Of a stretch of DNA of 64,000 bases, positions 8,230 through 21,500 are shown piece by piece. The stretch comes from Gaiellaceae bacterium (GTDB taxonomy: Bacteria; Actinomycetota; Thermoleophilia; Gaiellales; Gaiellaceae), in NCBI GenBank assembly GCA_030446625.1, contig JAUJMY010000002.1, forward strand, positions 1-64,000, written 5' to 3'. Each line of letters starts with the position of its first letter. Positions within the stretch are counted from its first letter, which is position 1. Below the pieces are notes generated by a model. The model ran no database searches. It was given only the letters and a program-made list of their open reading frames with translations, and had not been told where the DNA came from. The translations under genes and the position numbers were made by a program.

Positions 8230-9480
8230 CTAGGCCGGAACGGGATCCACGAGCCCGGCGGCCGCGCGCAGAGCGTCGGCCTTGTCCGTGCGCTCCCACG
8301 TGAAGTCGCGGTCCTCGCGGCCGAAGTGCCCGTAGGCCGCCGTCTTCGCGTAGATCGGCCGGTGCAGGTCGAGGTCGCGGAGGATCGCCGCCGGCCGCAG
8401 GTCGAAGTGCTCGCCTACGAGCTGCTCGATCCGCTGCGACGTCATCCCGGCCGCCTCCGTCCCGAACGTCTCCACGAGCACTGACATCGGGTGCGCGACG
8501 CCGATCGCGTACGCAACCTGGATCTGGCAGCGGTCCGCGAGCCCGGCCGCGACGACGTTCTTCGCGACGTAGCGCGCGGCGTAGGCGGCGGAGCGATCGA
8601 CCTTCGTCGGGTCCTTGCCCGAGAACGCACCGCCCCCGTGCGGAGCCGCGCCGCCGTAGGTGTCGACGATGATCTTGCGCCCGGTGAGACCGGTGTCGCC
8701 CATCGGCCCGCCGATCACGAACTTCCCCGTGGGATTCACGTAGAAGAAGTCGCGGTCGTGGTCGATCCGGCGCTCGTCGTAGAGGTCGTGCGGGAGCATC
8801 GGCCGCAGCACGTGCTCGGCGAGATCTGGCTTCAATAGCGTCTCCACGTCGAGCTCGTCGCGGTGCTGCGTCGAGATGAGGACGCGCACGATCTCCACCG
8901 GCCGCTGGATCCCGTGCTCGTCGATCTCGTAGCGGATCGTGACCTGCGTCTTCCCGTCCGGGCGCAGGTAGGGCAGGACGTCGGCCCTCCGCACCTCCGC
9001 CAGGCGCTTGGCGATCCGGTGCGCGAGCATGATCGGGAGCGGCATCAGCTCGTCCGTCTCGCGCGTCGCGTAGCCGAACATGAGGCCCTGGTCGCCGGCG
9101 CCGACGCGGTCCAGCGGGTCGTCGTCCCCGTGCTGGACCTCGTACGACTCGTCGACGCCCTGCGCGATGTCGGGCGACTGCTCGTCGAGCGCGACGATCA
9201 CGCCGCACGTCTCGGCGTCGAAGCCGAACTTCGCGCGCGTGTAGCCGATCTCGCCGATCTTCTTGCGCACGAGGCGCGGGATGTCCACGTACGTCTCCGT
9301 CGTGATCTCGCCGGCGACGACGACGAGGCCCGTCGTGATCAGCGTCTCGCAGGCGACGCGCCCGGCGGGGTCGTCCGCGAGCACGGCGTCGAGAACGGCG
9401 TCCGAGACCTGGTCGGCGACCTTGTCGGGGTGGCCCTCGGTGACGGACTCGGACGTGAAGTCGAAGCTCCGGGCGCCCAT
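8230..9480 (-). CDS. metK: S-adenosylmethionine synthase
   Basis: Makes SAM from ATP and methionine. Motifs: the N-terminal [13 protein letters not shown], the ATP-binding [12 protein letters not shown], and the phosphate-binding [13 protein letters not shown]. 416 residues is slightly longer than the bacterial norm (about 385-400). It converges on the DtxR-family gene with an 18-base gap. Upstream on the minus strand a TAGGCT lies 12 bases before the ATG; no Shine-Dalgarno and no recognisable SAM riboswitch are present. Confidence 0.97.
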   Translation of the reverse strand: MGARSFDFTSESVTEGHPDKVADQVSDAVLDAVLADDPAGRVACETLITTGLVVVAGEITTETYVDIPRLVRKKIGEIGYTRAKFGFDAETCGVIVALDEQSPDIAQGVDESYEVQHGDDDPLDRVGAGDQGLMFGYATRETDELMPLPIMLAHRIAKRLAEVRRADVLPYLRPDGKTQVTIRYEIDEHGIQRPVEIVRVLISTQHRDELDVETLLKPDLAEHVLRPMLPHDLYDERRIDHDRDFFYVNPTGKFVIGGPMGDTGLTGRKIIVDTYGGAAPHGGGAFSGKDPTKVDRSAAYAARYVAKNVVAAGLADRCQIQVAYAIGVAHPMSVLVETFGTEAAGMTSQRIEQLVGEHFDLRPAAILRDLDLHRPIYAKTAAYGHFGREDRDFTWERTDKADALRAAAGLVDPVPA

Positions 9481-9544
9481 CAGCGGGGGCGAAGCCTACT
9501 CGAACGCCCGGAGCGGTCGCGCCGGCTCGTCCGCCGGTAGACGA

Positions 9545-9570
9545 GAGGGCGGGCCCGGAGGCCCGCCCTC
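9545..9570 (-). terminator. Hairpin terminator of the giant gene
   Basis: Perfect 11-base-pair stem (GAGGGCGGGCC paired with GGCCCGCCCTC) with a CGGA loop, starting 11 bases past the giant gene's stop. No U-tract follows, as for the other hairpins in this window. Confidence 0.7.
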
Positions 9571-9580
9571 CACGTCGCGC

Positions 9581-12500
9581 CTAGTCGGTCAGGCGAACGT
9601 CGTCGAACGTCGTCGCGGTCGATCCCGCAGCGCCGACGAGCTTGAGCCGGATCGACGCCGTCGCGCCGCCGACCGCGAAGGTGCCGCCGAGCGGCGCCTT
9701 CGTCGTCGAGACGAGGGCTCCGGCCGAGTCGTACTCCTGGACGTACACCGACGCGTTGGAGCTCGACGCGCGGAGCGCCAGCGTGTAGGACGTGCCGCCG
9801 GCCACCGCGATCGCGTTCGACAGCCACGACGCATCCGCGCCCGTCGCCGACACGGCCTTCGTGCCGTCGGCGTTGCTCGTGTACGCCACGGCACCCGTAC
9901 CCGTCCAGCCGTCGGGCGAGCCGCCGCCGGAGCTCGCCTCGAACGAGCCGTTCGCGACGCGGTTCGCGTAGACGGTGACGACCCGCGCCGCGACGTTGTT
10001 CTCCTCGCTCTTCTCGGCGATCGCCGTGCCGTAGTCGGCGTTCACGACGATCATCTCGTCGTAGTTGACGCCGCCCGCGGCCGTCGGCTTCCACGCGACC
10101 GAGATCTGCGCCGAACCGCCGACCGCGATCCGCGAGATCTTCTGGATCGCCCCGATCTGCGCGACGCCGTCCGAGAAGCGGACGTTGACGTCGTCCGCAG
10201 CGGCGTCGCCGACGTTCTTGATCGTCGCGGTCACGGTCACCGTGTCGCCCTCGACGATCTTCGCCTTCGAGAGCGCGATGTCCGCCGACTCGAGCGTCAC
10301 GTCGGGCTTTCCTTCCTCGCCGGCCGTGCCGCCGGTTGCACCGGTCGAGCAGGTGAAGTGGCCGGGCGTGTCCGGGTGGCGCGGCGCGTTGTTCGCCGCG
10401 TAGTCCCCGCGGCGCACCATGCCGAGCTCCCGGAAGCCGGAGTTCACGCTGTTGCTCGTCGGTCCGAACGCGCCGTCCGCCGCGGCCTGCTGGTCGAGGT
10501 AGGCCTGCAGGCTCGGGCTCGTGTCGCGCGTGATCACGTACTCGCCGAACGCGGCGTCGCAGCGGTAGTACGCGTTGTAGACACCGACCCAGTCGAGCAG
10601 GCGGTCACCGTTCGGAGACGGGCCCGGCTCGCTCTGGTTGGCCTGCATCGCGTCCTGGTCCCAGCCGCCGTAGATGTAGTCGATCCCGAGGAAGTCGTCC
10701 TTCCCGTAGGTCGCCCACGTCGCCGGCACCGTCGGCTTGTCGCCGCGGCTGCCGCCGCCGACGACCTGGCTCGGCCGGACGTCGATGTAGTCGCGGCCGT
10801 GACCGCCGTACTGGTGGTCGTGGTTCGCGCCGCCCCACAGGACGTCGTCGCCGTCGCCGCCGAAGACGCGATCGTCGTGCTCGTCGCCGTTCGCCGTGTC
10901 GTGGCCGTTGCCGGCGTGCACGCTGTCGCGCCCGGTCCCGCCGAGGATCGTGTCGTTGCCGCCGTGGCCGCTCGGGCCCTGTGCGTACAGCTTCGTCAGG
11001 CGGTACAGCGTGCCGCTGACGTACGCGCTGTCGGCGATGAACGGCTCGTTCGGCCGAATCGTCTGGTCGAGCGCCGCCGGGTCGTCGTTGCGGGCGTCCC
11101 CGAGGAGGTTGTTCGTGATCAGGCCGAGGTCGCCCACGATCGCGTCGTCGTGGCCTTGCCCGCGCAGGTAGTCGTGCCCGAGCTCGCCGTACATGTCGTC
11201 GTGGCCGTCGCCGCCCGACATCGTGTCGTCGCCGAACGCGCCGGCCGCCTCCGCCCTCTGCGCCATCGTCGTCGTGCGCTCGACGATGTCGAAGCTCTCG
11301 CGGCCTCCGACGAACTTCAGCCACGCCCCGCTCGCACCCTTGGCGCGGGTGATCGTGCCGTTGTCGCCGAGCATGACGTCGTCGTCGACGTTGCCGCGCA
11401 TCGTGTCGCCGCCGTCGGCGAGGTCGAGCGCGAGCGGACCCTGGAAGACGTCGCCGTTCTGGGCGGAGCTGCCGCCCAGCATGTCGTCCTCGTCCGCGTT
11501 GCCCTCGAGCGTGTCGCCGCCGTGGTTGCCCTCGATGTAGTCGAACGCGCCGCCGCCGGAGACATCGTCGCCCGCGCCGCCGCCGAAGAGGAGGTCACGG
11601 CCGCCTTCGCCGATGACGACGTCCGCACCGCTCGTCGTCGCGGCGATCGTGGTCACGCCGATGTGGTCGACGTCGAAGAGCTGGACGTCGCGGATCACGT
11701 CGTCCTGCGTGTTCTGGGTGTCCTTCTTCCAGAGCCCCGCGGTGTCGACGGGACGCGTCAGCGACGCGTTGTCGCCCGCGATGACGTCGGCGTCGTCCGG
11801 CGTCGCCGCGTCGTTGTCGTCGCCGTAGATCGTGTCGTTGCCGTCGCGGAGCGTGTTGCCAACGTTGAGCGTGGTGATCCGCTCGCGGGCCGCCATCGCC
11901 CCGTCGCGGTTCGCGATCACGCCGTCCTTCGCCGACCCGCCGCCGGTGAGGTCGTCCTGGCCGCCGTCGCCGTAGAGCGTGTCGTCGGCGGCGTTGCCCT
12001 CGACGTAGTCGTCGCCGCCCCCGCCCCGGCCGGTGTCGTTCCCACCCTGACCGAAGACGACGTCGTCGCTGGCTTCGCCGTAGAGCTTGTCCCCGCCACT
12101 CGTGCTCGCGGGCGCGTCCGCCGAGTCGAGCGCGACGTCGATCAGCCGGATCGACCGCTCGACCGCCGGGCTGTTGAAGCTGTTCAGCATCCACTCGCCC
12201 GCGACGATGCCGTCGGCCGCCGTCTCGTGCCGAGGCCGGTCGACCGTCGCATTGTCACCGCTCAGGACGTCGTAGTCCGTCTCGGTCACGCCGGCGGCGC
12301 CGTCGCCGCCGTAGATCGTGTCGGCTCCGTCGAGACGCCCCGGGACGGCCGTCGCGGCGTCGTTCGACGTGGTGCGGCCGGTGCCGCCGATGACGTCGTC
12401 CTGGCCGGCGTCGCCGTACAGCACGTCGCCGTCGAACTCCGTCGTCGGCGCGTTGCCCGTGCCGTTGGCGTTGCCCTGGATCCGGTCGTCGCCGTCGTTG

Positions 12501-15500
12501 CCGTGCACCAGGTCGTTGCCGCCCTGGCCGTACATGACGTCGAAGTCGGCGTTGCCGTTCATCACGTCGCCGCCGCTCAGGCCGGCATCCGGCGCGGCCG
12601 TCTGGTCGGCGACATCGTGGAGCGTCGTGATCCGGCGGACGACCTTCGTCACATCGGTGCGGAAGGTGTCGAGGTACCAGTCACCCTCCGTGCCGTCCGG
12701 GTCGTCCAGCGTCGCGACCGGCCGCGTGATGTCGCCGTTGTCGCCGAGCATCACGTCGTACTGGTCGTCGCCGTGCATCGTGTCGATGCCGTCGAGCTTG
12801 CCGGCCTCCGCCGTGCCGCCGTACATGTCGTCCTGGTCGGACTCGCCGTCGGCGAGCGCCGTCGGGCCGTTCCCGTGCATGACGTCGCCGTCCTCGGTGT
12901 TCGCGTCCGAGTCAGCCGCGTCGTTGTTGTTGCCCTCCATGACGTCGTCGCCGGAGTCGCCCCGCATCACGTCGGACGCGCCGCCGCCGTACATCAGGTC
13001 GTCGGCCGGCCCGCCCTCCATCCGGTCAGGGCCGCTCGTGTCGGCGTGCGGGCTCGCGCCCTCGTCGTCGAGGAGGACGCGCGTCGCGTGCGCGACGCCG
13101 TCGTTGTACCCGTTGAGCTCCCACTGCCCGTCCCCGTTCAGCGTGCGGACGAGCAGCGCGTTGTCGCCGGCCATCACGTCGTAGCCCGGGCCGCCGAAGA
13201 GCTCGTCGCCGGAGTCGAGGCGACCCTGGGTGCCCTGCGTCTCGCTGTCGCCGTTGATCGGGCCGGTGCCGCCGACGAGGTCGTCAGCGCCCTCCTGGCC
13301 CTCGAGGCGGTCGACGCGCGTGTCCGGGTTCGAGTTGCCCTCCATGTAGTCCTGGCCGTTGCCGCCGGTCATCGTGTCGCCGCCGCCCTGGCCGTACATG
13401 CGGTCGTAGTCGTCGCCGCCGTCCATCGTGTCGTCGCCGCTGGAGATCGTCTCCTGCGCCGCCGACGTGTCGGCGACGTCGTGCAGCGTCCACGTGCGCT
13501 TGACGACGCCCGCGGTGCTCTCGTCGAACGTCAGCTCGATCCACTCGCCGTCCGTGCCGACCGGCCGCGTGATCGACGCGTTGTCGCCGAGCACGACGTC
13601 CGGACCGGCCTCGCCGTACATCGTGTCGCCGAGGTCGCCCTGGTCGCCGGAGCCCTGCGACGTGCCGCCGATCAGGTCGTCCTGGCCGATGCCGCCGCGG
13701 ATCGTGTCCGTGCCGCCGTTGCCCTCGACGTAGTCGTCGCCGTCCTGCGACGTCGCGTTCGAGAGATCGCCGGTGCGGGCCTGGTCGTCGCCCCAGATCG
13801 TGTCGGTGCCGCCGCCGCCGTAGATGCGGTCGTTGGCCTCGTCGCCGAAGATCGTGTCGTTCCCTCCGGCGTTCGGATCGTTGAGGGAGACGCTGCGCGT
13901 CACCGACTTGTCCGGCTGCTGCGTCGCCGGGTTCGACCGCGTGATCGTCCCGTTGTCGCCGACGATGACGTCGCAGTCGGCCGTGTACGGGAGGTTCCCG
14001 GTCGTGTACGACGCGGTGTCGCAGTTGCTCGAGTAGAGCGTGACGCCGTCGCCGCCGTGGATCGTGTCCCCGCCGTCGGCCTCGCCCGCGGTGCCGTTAC
14101 CGGTGCCGCCGACGATGTCGTCCTGGCCGGCGTCGCCCTCGAGCGTGTCGCCGCCGCCGTTGCCCTCGATGTCGTCGTCCGCGGCGTCGCCGGCCATCTT
14201 GTCGTTGCCGTCGTCGCCGAACATCGTGTCGACGTCGGCCTCGCCGTACATGAAGTCGCCGCCGGCGTTGCCGTTCATCGTGTCGGTCCCGATCCCGCCG
14301 CGCATCGTGTCGGTCTCGGTGCCGCCGCGCATCGCGTCGGGCCCGTGGTCGCCGTACATCTCGTCGTTGTTGGCGTCGCCGTCCATCTGGTCGCGCTCGG
14401 CACCGCCGCGCATGACGTCGTTCCCGCCGTCGCCGTGCATGACGTCCTCGCCCTCGTCGCCGAACATCGTGTCGACGCCGGCCGTGCCTCCAGCCGCCGC
14501 GCCGGAGGCCGTGACGCCTTCGCCGTTCATCGTGTCGTTGGCGAGGCTGCCGACCATGGTGTCGCCGTCGCCGCCGCCGTTCATCGTGTCGGCACCGGCC
14601 TGGCCCCACATCGTGTCTGCGCCCTCGTCACCGAAGAGGCGATCGCGCCCGGCGAAGGTGCCGCCGAGCGTGACCTCCTTGCGGGTGCCGTCGGTGTTGC
14701 GGACGTGGAGGCCCTCGTCGCCGGCCATCCAGTCGTCGCCGGATCCGCCCTCGAGCGTGTCGCCGAGGACGGAGGGCGTCGTGTCGTCCCGACCGCCGCC
14801 GAGCCCGTCGGTCTGAGAGCCGCCCTTGAGCGTGGCCGGGCCCGCGTCGCCCATCAGCTCGTCGTCGTGCGCGCCGCCCTCGAGCGTGTCGGTGCCCTCC
14901 GCGCCGAAGAGCCGGTCGTTGCCGCCCTCGCCGCGGATGTGGTCGTTGCCGATCGTGCCGCGGATCGTGTCCGCGTCGTCGCCGCCGTAGAGCTGGTCGG
15001 CACCGGTCTCGCCGTTGATCTGGTCGTTGCCGAGGCCGCCGTGGATCGTGTCGATCACGTCGCTCGCGCCGACGCATGGCGTGTTGGCCGCCGCGGCGTC
15101 GGAGCACTGCGCGATCGCCTGGGTGCTGTTCGGATCGAGCTCCGGGCCGCCGGCGAGCGTGTCGGCCTCGCCGCCGCCGTTGATCCCGTCGGCGCCGAAG
15201 CCGCCGCTGATGTTGTCGGTGCCGCCGCCGCCGTTCAGCGTCGGATCGTTGCCGAGGTCGCCCTTGATGACGTCGGCGCCACCGGATCCGTGGATCGTGT
15301 CGGCCCCGTCGCCGCCGAGGATCGTGTCGGCGCCGTCCGCGCCGGCCTCGGTCGTGGCGCAGGTGTATGCCGTCGTCGTCGACTCGACGCCGTCGCCGAC
15401 GAGCGTGTCGTTCGCTCCGCCGCCGGCGAGCGTGTCGTCGCCGGGGCCGCCGCAGACCACGGCAGGCCGTGTGAACGGCACCGTCTCCTGCACGGCCGAT

Positions 15501-18500
15501 CCGTCGGCCTTGAAGTGCGTGCCGCCCGGCTGGAGGTCGACGGTGTCACCGCCGCTGGCCCCGTCCGCGAAGATCGACAGCGGGTTCGCGTGGAAGCCGC
15601 TCGCCGGGAACTCCTGCGTCAGGCCGAACGCCGTCACCGAGAACTTCGTCCCCGCCGTGTTCAGCTGGCGGACGATGAACTTCTCGTTCGTCGCCTCCTT
15701 CTTGAACGCGCGGTCGTCGCGCCTCGCCTGCGAGCCCATGAGCAGGACCAGCCGGTCGCCGACGATCTTCGCGAGCTCCGGCGGATCCTCCCTGAAGCAG
15801 TCCGCGGTGAGCCCGTTAAGGCTGTAGATCTCGCCCTTGCCGAGCGTGTGCTCCCAGATCGTCTCCTTGCCCCACGGCAGCGAGACGGTCGCGAAGAGCC
15901 GCGCCTTGGCGTAGATCGAGCCCTCGGTGTCGAAGAGGCAGATCGGGTTCTTGATCCGGCTCACGATCTCGTCGATCCGGAGCTTCCCGTCGACCGTCCC
16001 AGGAGCCGGTGGGTTCCCGAGGCCGTCGTGGAGGTTCAGTCCGAGCTCGCCGTAGACGCCTCCGTCGACGCCCGCCTGGGCGATCACGATGTCGAGCTGC
16101 GCGAACAGCACGATGCTCGCCCGGAACTGGATCTCGGCGACGTCCTTCTTGCCGGTGATGTCCATGTCCGACACGTAGACGCCCTGGAAGAGCACGGGCG
16201 CGGCCGCGAGGACGTCGTCGTTCGACGTGTTGAGCGTGCCGTCCGCGTTCCGGTCGGTGAAGATCCGGAACGCCTCGCGGATCCCCTTCGTGTCGTAGCC
16301 GATGATGAAGCGGCCCTCGACACCGAACGTCGCGGTGATGCCGACGGACGCGGGGACGACCCAGATCGGCGGCCCGTACTTGTACTGCCACGCGACCTCC
16401 TTCGAGAGGACGCCGGTGTCGTACTGGACGAGCGTCACTTCCTTGCCGAGCAGGAACTGGACGAGCTGCACCGGCTGCTGGAAGGCCGGGAAGCTGAAGC
16501 CGCCCTTCGAGGTCTGCGCCTCGGCGATCTTGTCCCGCATCCCGCTGCTGACCGAGTTCAGCTGGCCGAAGACGTCGCCGGTGAGCGAGCCCGGAGCACC
16601 CATGATCGACTCGGTCTGGTCGGGGGCGATCCCGTTGCGCGCCGCGTCGTCGAGGATCGGGAAGTTGCCGATCGGGACGTAGAGGTTCGCGTTCCCGTTC
16701 AGCGGGACGTTGACCTGGTTGATGAACTTGATCAGGTAGATCAGGCGATCGATCATGTCGAGCGAGCCCGGCTGGCCGTTGAGGCTCTGCTGCGTCTTCA
16801 GCAGGTAGAGCACCGTGACCGGCTCGGAGCCGAGCGCCTCCGCCAGATCCGAGAGCACCGGTAGCGGCGTCGTGACCGCGTCGATGACCGGCTGGAACGG
16901 CTTCGTGTACTTCTGGATCTCGGCCACGATCGGCTGGACGAACTGCGTCATCCACTTGCCGAGGCCGAGCTGGACGCCGTTGAGGGCGATCGCCGGCGTG
17001 CTGTCGGTGGAGAGCTCCGACATCTCGTCGTTGCCCGCGCCGGCGCCGAAGACCCAGTCGAGCTTGAAGTTCTGCACGCGCAGCGACGGGAGGCTCCCCG
17101 GATCGGTCGAGAGCGCCGGCAGGCTGAGGACGGTGTCGATCTGGAGATCGAGGTGCACCCCGCCCTCGACGCCGACGCTGAACCCGGCCGGGTCGGTCGG
17201 GTCGCGCATCTCCATCAGGTCGGCCAGCTCGAGCCGCGTCTGCTTCAGCGTGCTCGCCGCGGGAGCGTCCGCACCGACGGACCCGTCGCCCGTGTTGTCG
17301 GTGTACGAGGTGTCCGTGTTGTTCGACAGCGTCGTCACGAGCTTGAACGCACCGCCGTCCTTGCTGCGGTAGATCTTCCGCGCGGTCGTGCCGGCGGGCC
17401 CGATCGGGATCCCCGTCAGCGCGACCTTCTGGTTCGCCGGCGCCGCTGCGCCGCTCGCAGGTCCGAGCGCCGACTCGCCCGCAGCCTCACCCGCGTACTG
17501 GTCGACGTACGTGACCTTGTAGGTGTAGGAGCCGCTGAGGTTGCCGCTCGTCGTGTCGACGGCCGCGGTGGCTGCCTTGTGCGGCGCGTCGTGCAGCGTG
17601 CGCAGGTTCCCGCCCTCGAGGCCGGCCTTGAGGTTGAAGTCGAGGTCGCCGGCGCTCGTGTTGTCCGCCAGCTTCACCTTGAGGAACGCGAGCTCGCCGC
17701 TGAACGACGGGCTCTGGATCTCGTCGTCGCTGTTGAACGTCGCGCCCGGCAGGCTCAGATCCGCGCCCACCGTGAGCTCCGACGTCCGCCCTGGGGCCTG
17801 CTTGTCGGTTGCGAGGTAGAAGCCGGTGTCGCGGTCGATGCCGAGCGCGAGGTCCAGGCGCCAGCCGACCTGCAGGTTGAAGTTCTCGTGCGACTCGAGC
17901 TTGAGGCCCGGGAAGCCGATGTCGAACTTCCCGAACTGCACCGAGCCGAGCGTCTGACCGAGCGAGGCGCGGATCTGGAAGTCCTTGATGTGGCCGATCG
18001 CGTGGCCGCCGGCGTCGAAATCGTCGCCGGTCTGTCCGCTGACGGGGCCGGAGAGGCACGTCGTGTCACCGGCGGCACCGTCACCGTTCGGGACGGTGAT
18101 CGTGATCGTGTCCTCGGGATCGTCCGACTCCGGGTCGTCCACCTCTTCCTCGCGCGTCGGGTCGAGCGTGTCGTTGCAGCGGCCGATGAACGTGATGTCC
18201 TGCGCGTTCGTCGTCCCGTCGTTGTTCCAATCGACGAAGAGCGTGTTCCCGTTGGCCCGGACGTTCGTCCAGAGGAAGCTCCGGATCTCCGTCGTGATCG
18301 GGCCGTAGTAGAGCTTGGCCGCGAGCGCGTCCACGAGGCCCGGCGTCACCGGATCCGTGGACGGGTCGCCGGCGAGCGGAGTGACGACGTTGTCGTTGAA
18401 CGTCTTCGCGATCTTCGCGCCGCCGTCCAGCGCCTCGCCGATGACGGGGATCTTCACGTTGTACGACGCGCCCTCGAGTGTCGCCTGCAGGGTGCGCGAC

Positions 18501-21500
18501 AGCGCCGCGATGCCCTGGACGATGACGCTCCAGTCGAGAGCCCGGCCCGTGAGCGCACCGGCGCACGTCGAGGCGTCCGTCGGATCCGACTCGTTGTACA
18601 GCCCGTTGAAGCCCCAACCTTCCGGGTCCATCAGGTCGGGCGCCGTGAACGAGATGCGGCAGAGCGGCGTCGTGCTCGCGCCGAGGTAGATCGGGAAGGA
18701 TGCACAGCCGTCGTACAGCGTCGTGTCACCGGGGCACGTGACCTTGAGCGGGTCCCCGGCCTCGTCCTTCGGCGCGAAGGAGAAGTCGTTCGGGAGCATC
18801 CCGGTCAGGAAGTTCACGAGCTCTGTCCCTGCCGTAGCGGCCGAGCTGATGACGACTCGGTCCTCGGCACCGGCGGTGCCGACGTCGTTACGCAGGCGGA
18901 AGCTGGCGCCGAGCTGCGCGAACGCCTTGTCCGCGACCGCCGGGCACCCGTCGTTGAACTTGCCGTCGCCGTCGTTGTCGAGGCTGTCGGCGCATGCCGC
19001 GTCGGGCGCTTCGGCCGTGCCGCCGCCCTCGGCGACGGGCGTGCCGCCCGACGCGGGCGCGGCCGCCGGGCAACCGTCGTTGATCGTCCCGTCCGAGTCG
19101 CTGTCGGCGCCCGGCGCGGTCGTCTCGTCGCAGATCGTCTCGGCGACGACGGCCGTCGTGCCGACGCCCACCTGGAGCTGGCCGAGGCTCGCCGTCAAAA
19201 CGCCGCGCGCCCCGAAGTCGACCTTCAGCTTCAGCCCCGTCGAGTCGAGCAGGAAGAGCTTCGGCGAACCGACGACGACCGGCAGGTCGATCGGCAGCGA
19301 CACCGGCGAACCAGGCGTGTCCTTTTGGATCAGGTGAACGTCCTCGGGCCGCACGCGGTCCGTGATCACCGTGATATCGGAGAGGACGCTCGAGCCGTCC
19401 TCGCTCATCCCGAGGAGCTGGGCCTGCCGCTCGAACGCGATCGCCTGGGTGATCGCGGCCGCGGCGGCCGGGACGTCGTTGACGACGCCAGCGCCCTCCG
19501 GTGAGAGCGCGTCGGCCTTGGCCGCGTTCAGCGCGGGGTCGATGAACCGCGTCTTCCCGGCGTTCATGAGCGCCGGCACTGTCGTCGACAGCACGCCGGC
19601 GGAGTCGTCGTGGGAGAGGCCGAGCAGCTGCTTCTGCCGCTCGAACGAGATGGCTGCGGTGACGGCCTCCCTGATCTCCCCTAGGTTGGCCGAGTCGCCC
19701 TGCGCCGACGCGATCAGCGGCGCGATCTTCGCGTCGTACCAGTTGTCCAGCTTCGTGTTGATCGCGTTCCAGTCCGGCGCGCACGAGTCCTCGGTGCCGC
19801 CCGTGAGCAGGCACTGCCGCGACGAGGAAAGGATCGTCTGGATCTCCGCCTTCTCCGGCGAGTCGTCCGGGTCCGGCGCGCGCAGCGCCTGCCGGACGCG
19901 CGGGAGCTCGACGCCGAAGTTCAGGTCGGCGCGCGCCTCGTAGTACACGTTCAACGCACCCGCGCCCTGCGTCTGCACGAGCCCGCCGAGCGCTTCGGTG
20001 TCGAGGTTCAGCGGAACCGTGAGCGGCTTGACGACGGTGCAGTGGCCGGGCTCCGCCCCTGGCCTGTCGCCGCAGATCCCGAAGCCGAGGCGGAAGATGA
20101 CCTGCACGCCCGTGTCGTCCGTCGTGAGCTCGGGCGTTCCGTTGTCGTCCTGCGGCTCGATCTCGATCGACAGCATGCTCGAGCCGTTCGCGCGTGCCGG
20201 GCAGCCGTCGTTCGCCGCATCCGGGGCGGGCTGGCCGCCGCTCGTCTCGTCGCCCTCGCGGTTGTCGGTCGCGACGTCGTTTCCGGTGCCGGCGATCGTG
20301 TTCTCGTCCTTGTTGTCCTTGCACGCGTCGCCGATCTCGGGGTTCCCCGTGGCGACGCAGCCGTCGTTCACGAACCCGTCGAGGTCGTTGTCGACCGCGT
20401 CGGTACAGGCCGTCTCGGGCAACGGCGTGACGCCGATCGCCTCGGCCATCGCGGCGCGCAGATCCCACTGGAGCTGCTGGAGCAGCGTCGACGGGAGCGC
20501 GACGAACTCGTCCACCTTCGTCTTCATCGCGCGGAACTCGGTGATGACGTCCTTGACGCTCTTGCCGAGGAGCGGGAGCTCCTCGCGCAGCGCGGCGCCC
20601 TCCTCCGTGTCGGCGAGCTTGTCGAGCTCGTCGACGACCTTGCCGAGCGCCTCCATGATGTTCCCGAACAGCTTCTGCGGGTCGTCGTCGAGCCCGAAGT
20701 CGAAGGCCATAAGCTCGTCGGTGAAGCAGTGGCCCTCGGTCGCGCCGGCCGCGGCTGGGAAGGTGAAGTCGGGCTTTCCGACGCCGACGTCCTCCCACGC
20801 GACCTTGACGTCGCAGTTCGCGAGCACCGTCCCCGTCGCCAGCTTCGCCTCGGCGGCGAGCGTGAACTGCGGGACGGTCGCGTTGAAGACGCCGTACTGG
20901 TTCTCGATGACCGACCCGATGCCGCCCGACGCCGCCGACAGGACGTCGAAGAGCTCGCTCACCTTGAGCTTCCCGTCGTTGTTCGGGCCGTCGGCGAGGT
21001 CGATCGCGAACATCGGCCGCGACACGTCGCGGCGCGCGAGGATCGGCACCTCGGTGGTGCCGCTCGCCGAGTCCTTGAGGCTCACGCCGAGGAACCCGAT
21101 GCTGGCCTCGAGATCGAGGTTCGCCGAAACGGGCGCATCGGCCGTGATCTCGGGGCCGGTGCCGCCGGTGAGGATCGCGATCCGGTCGAGTAGGTTCGGC
21201 GGGTTTTCGGGATCCGCGGGCGTCGTGACGTCGATCGCGACCGGCAGCTTCAGCGCGAACTGGGGCGTCACCGTGACGGACGTCGTCGAGCCCGGCGAGA
21301 TGTTGTTCAGGCCGATGTCACGGAACGCCGCCGCGAGGTCGAGGCTCGCCGGGTGCGTCGTCGGCGTCTTCGTGACGTTGATGTCGAAGGTGATGCGCCG
21401 GTTCGCCTCGTCGTAGGCGAGACCGAGCTTGTTCAGGTTCGCCGCGGTCCCGCTGCCGAACAGCGTCTCCGCCAGCTTCGACAGGACGCGCTGGATCGTC

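Noticed and set aside
9481-9580. Possible SAM riboswitch between metK and the giant gene
   Set aside because: I could not find conserved SAM-I or SAM-II/IV elements; the region is accounted for by a hairpin terminator and a short leader.
10700-15460. DNA-level repetition that could be mistaken for a CRISPR array or satellite
   Set aside because: The periodicity is at protein level (9 residues and compound units), is imperfect at DNA level, has no uniform spacers, and lies within one open frame.
15240-15549. Many Arg/Ser/Thr-rich open frames of 60-200 codons on both strands throughout
   Set aside because: They are shadow frames of supported genes, with no start-site signals and no motifs.
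9263-16864. A 2,533-codon open frame on the plus strand opposite the giant gene
   Set aside because: Its product is a low-complexity Val/Ala/Arg/Asp string mirroring the RTX repeats, it has no ribosome-binding site or domain, and codon bias in GC-rich DNA commonly opens the opposite strand.
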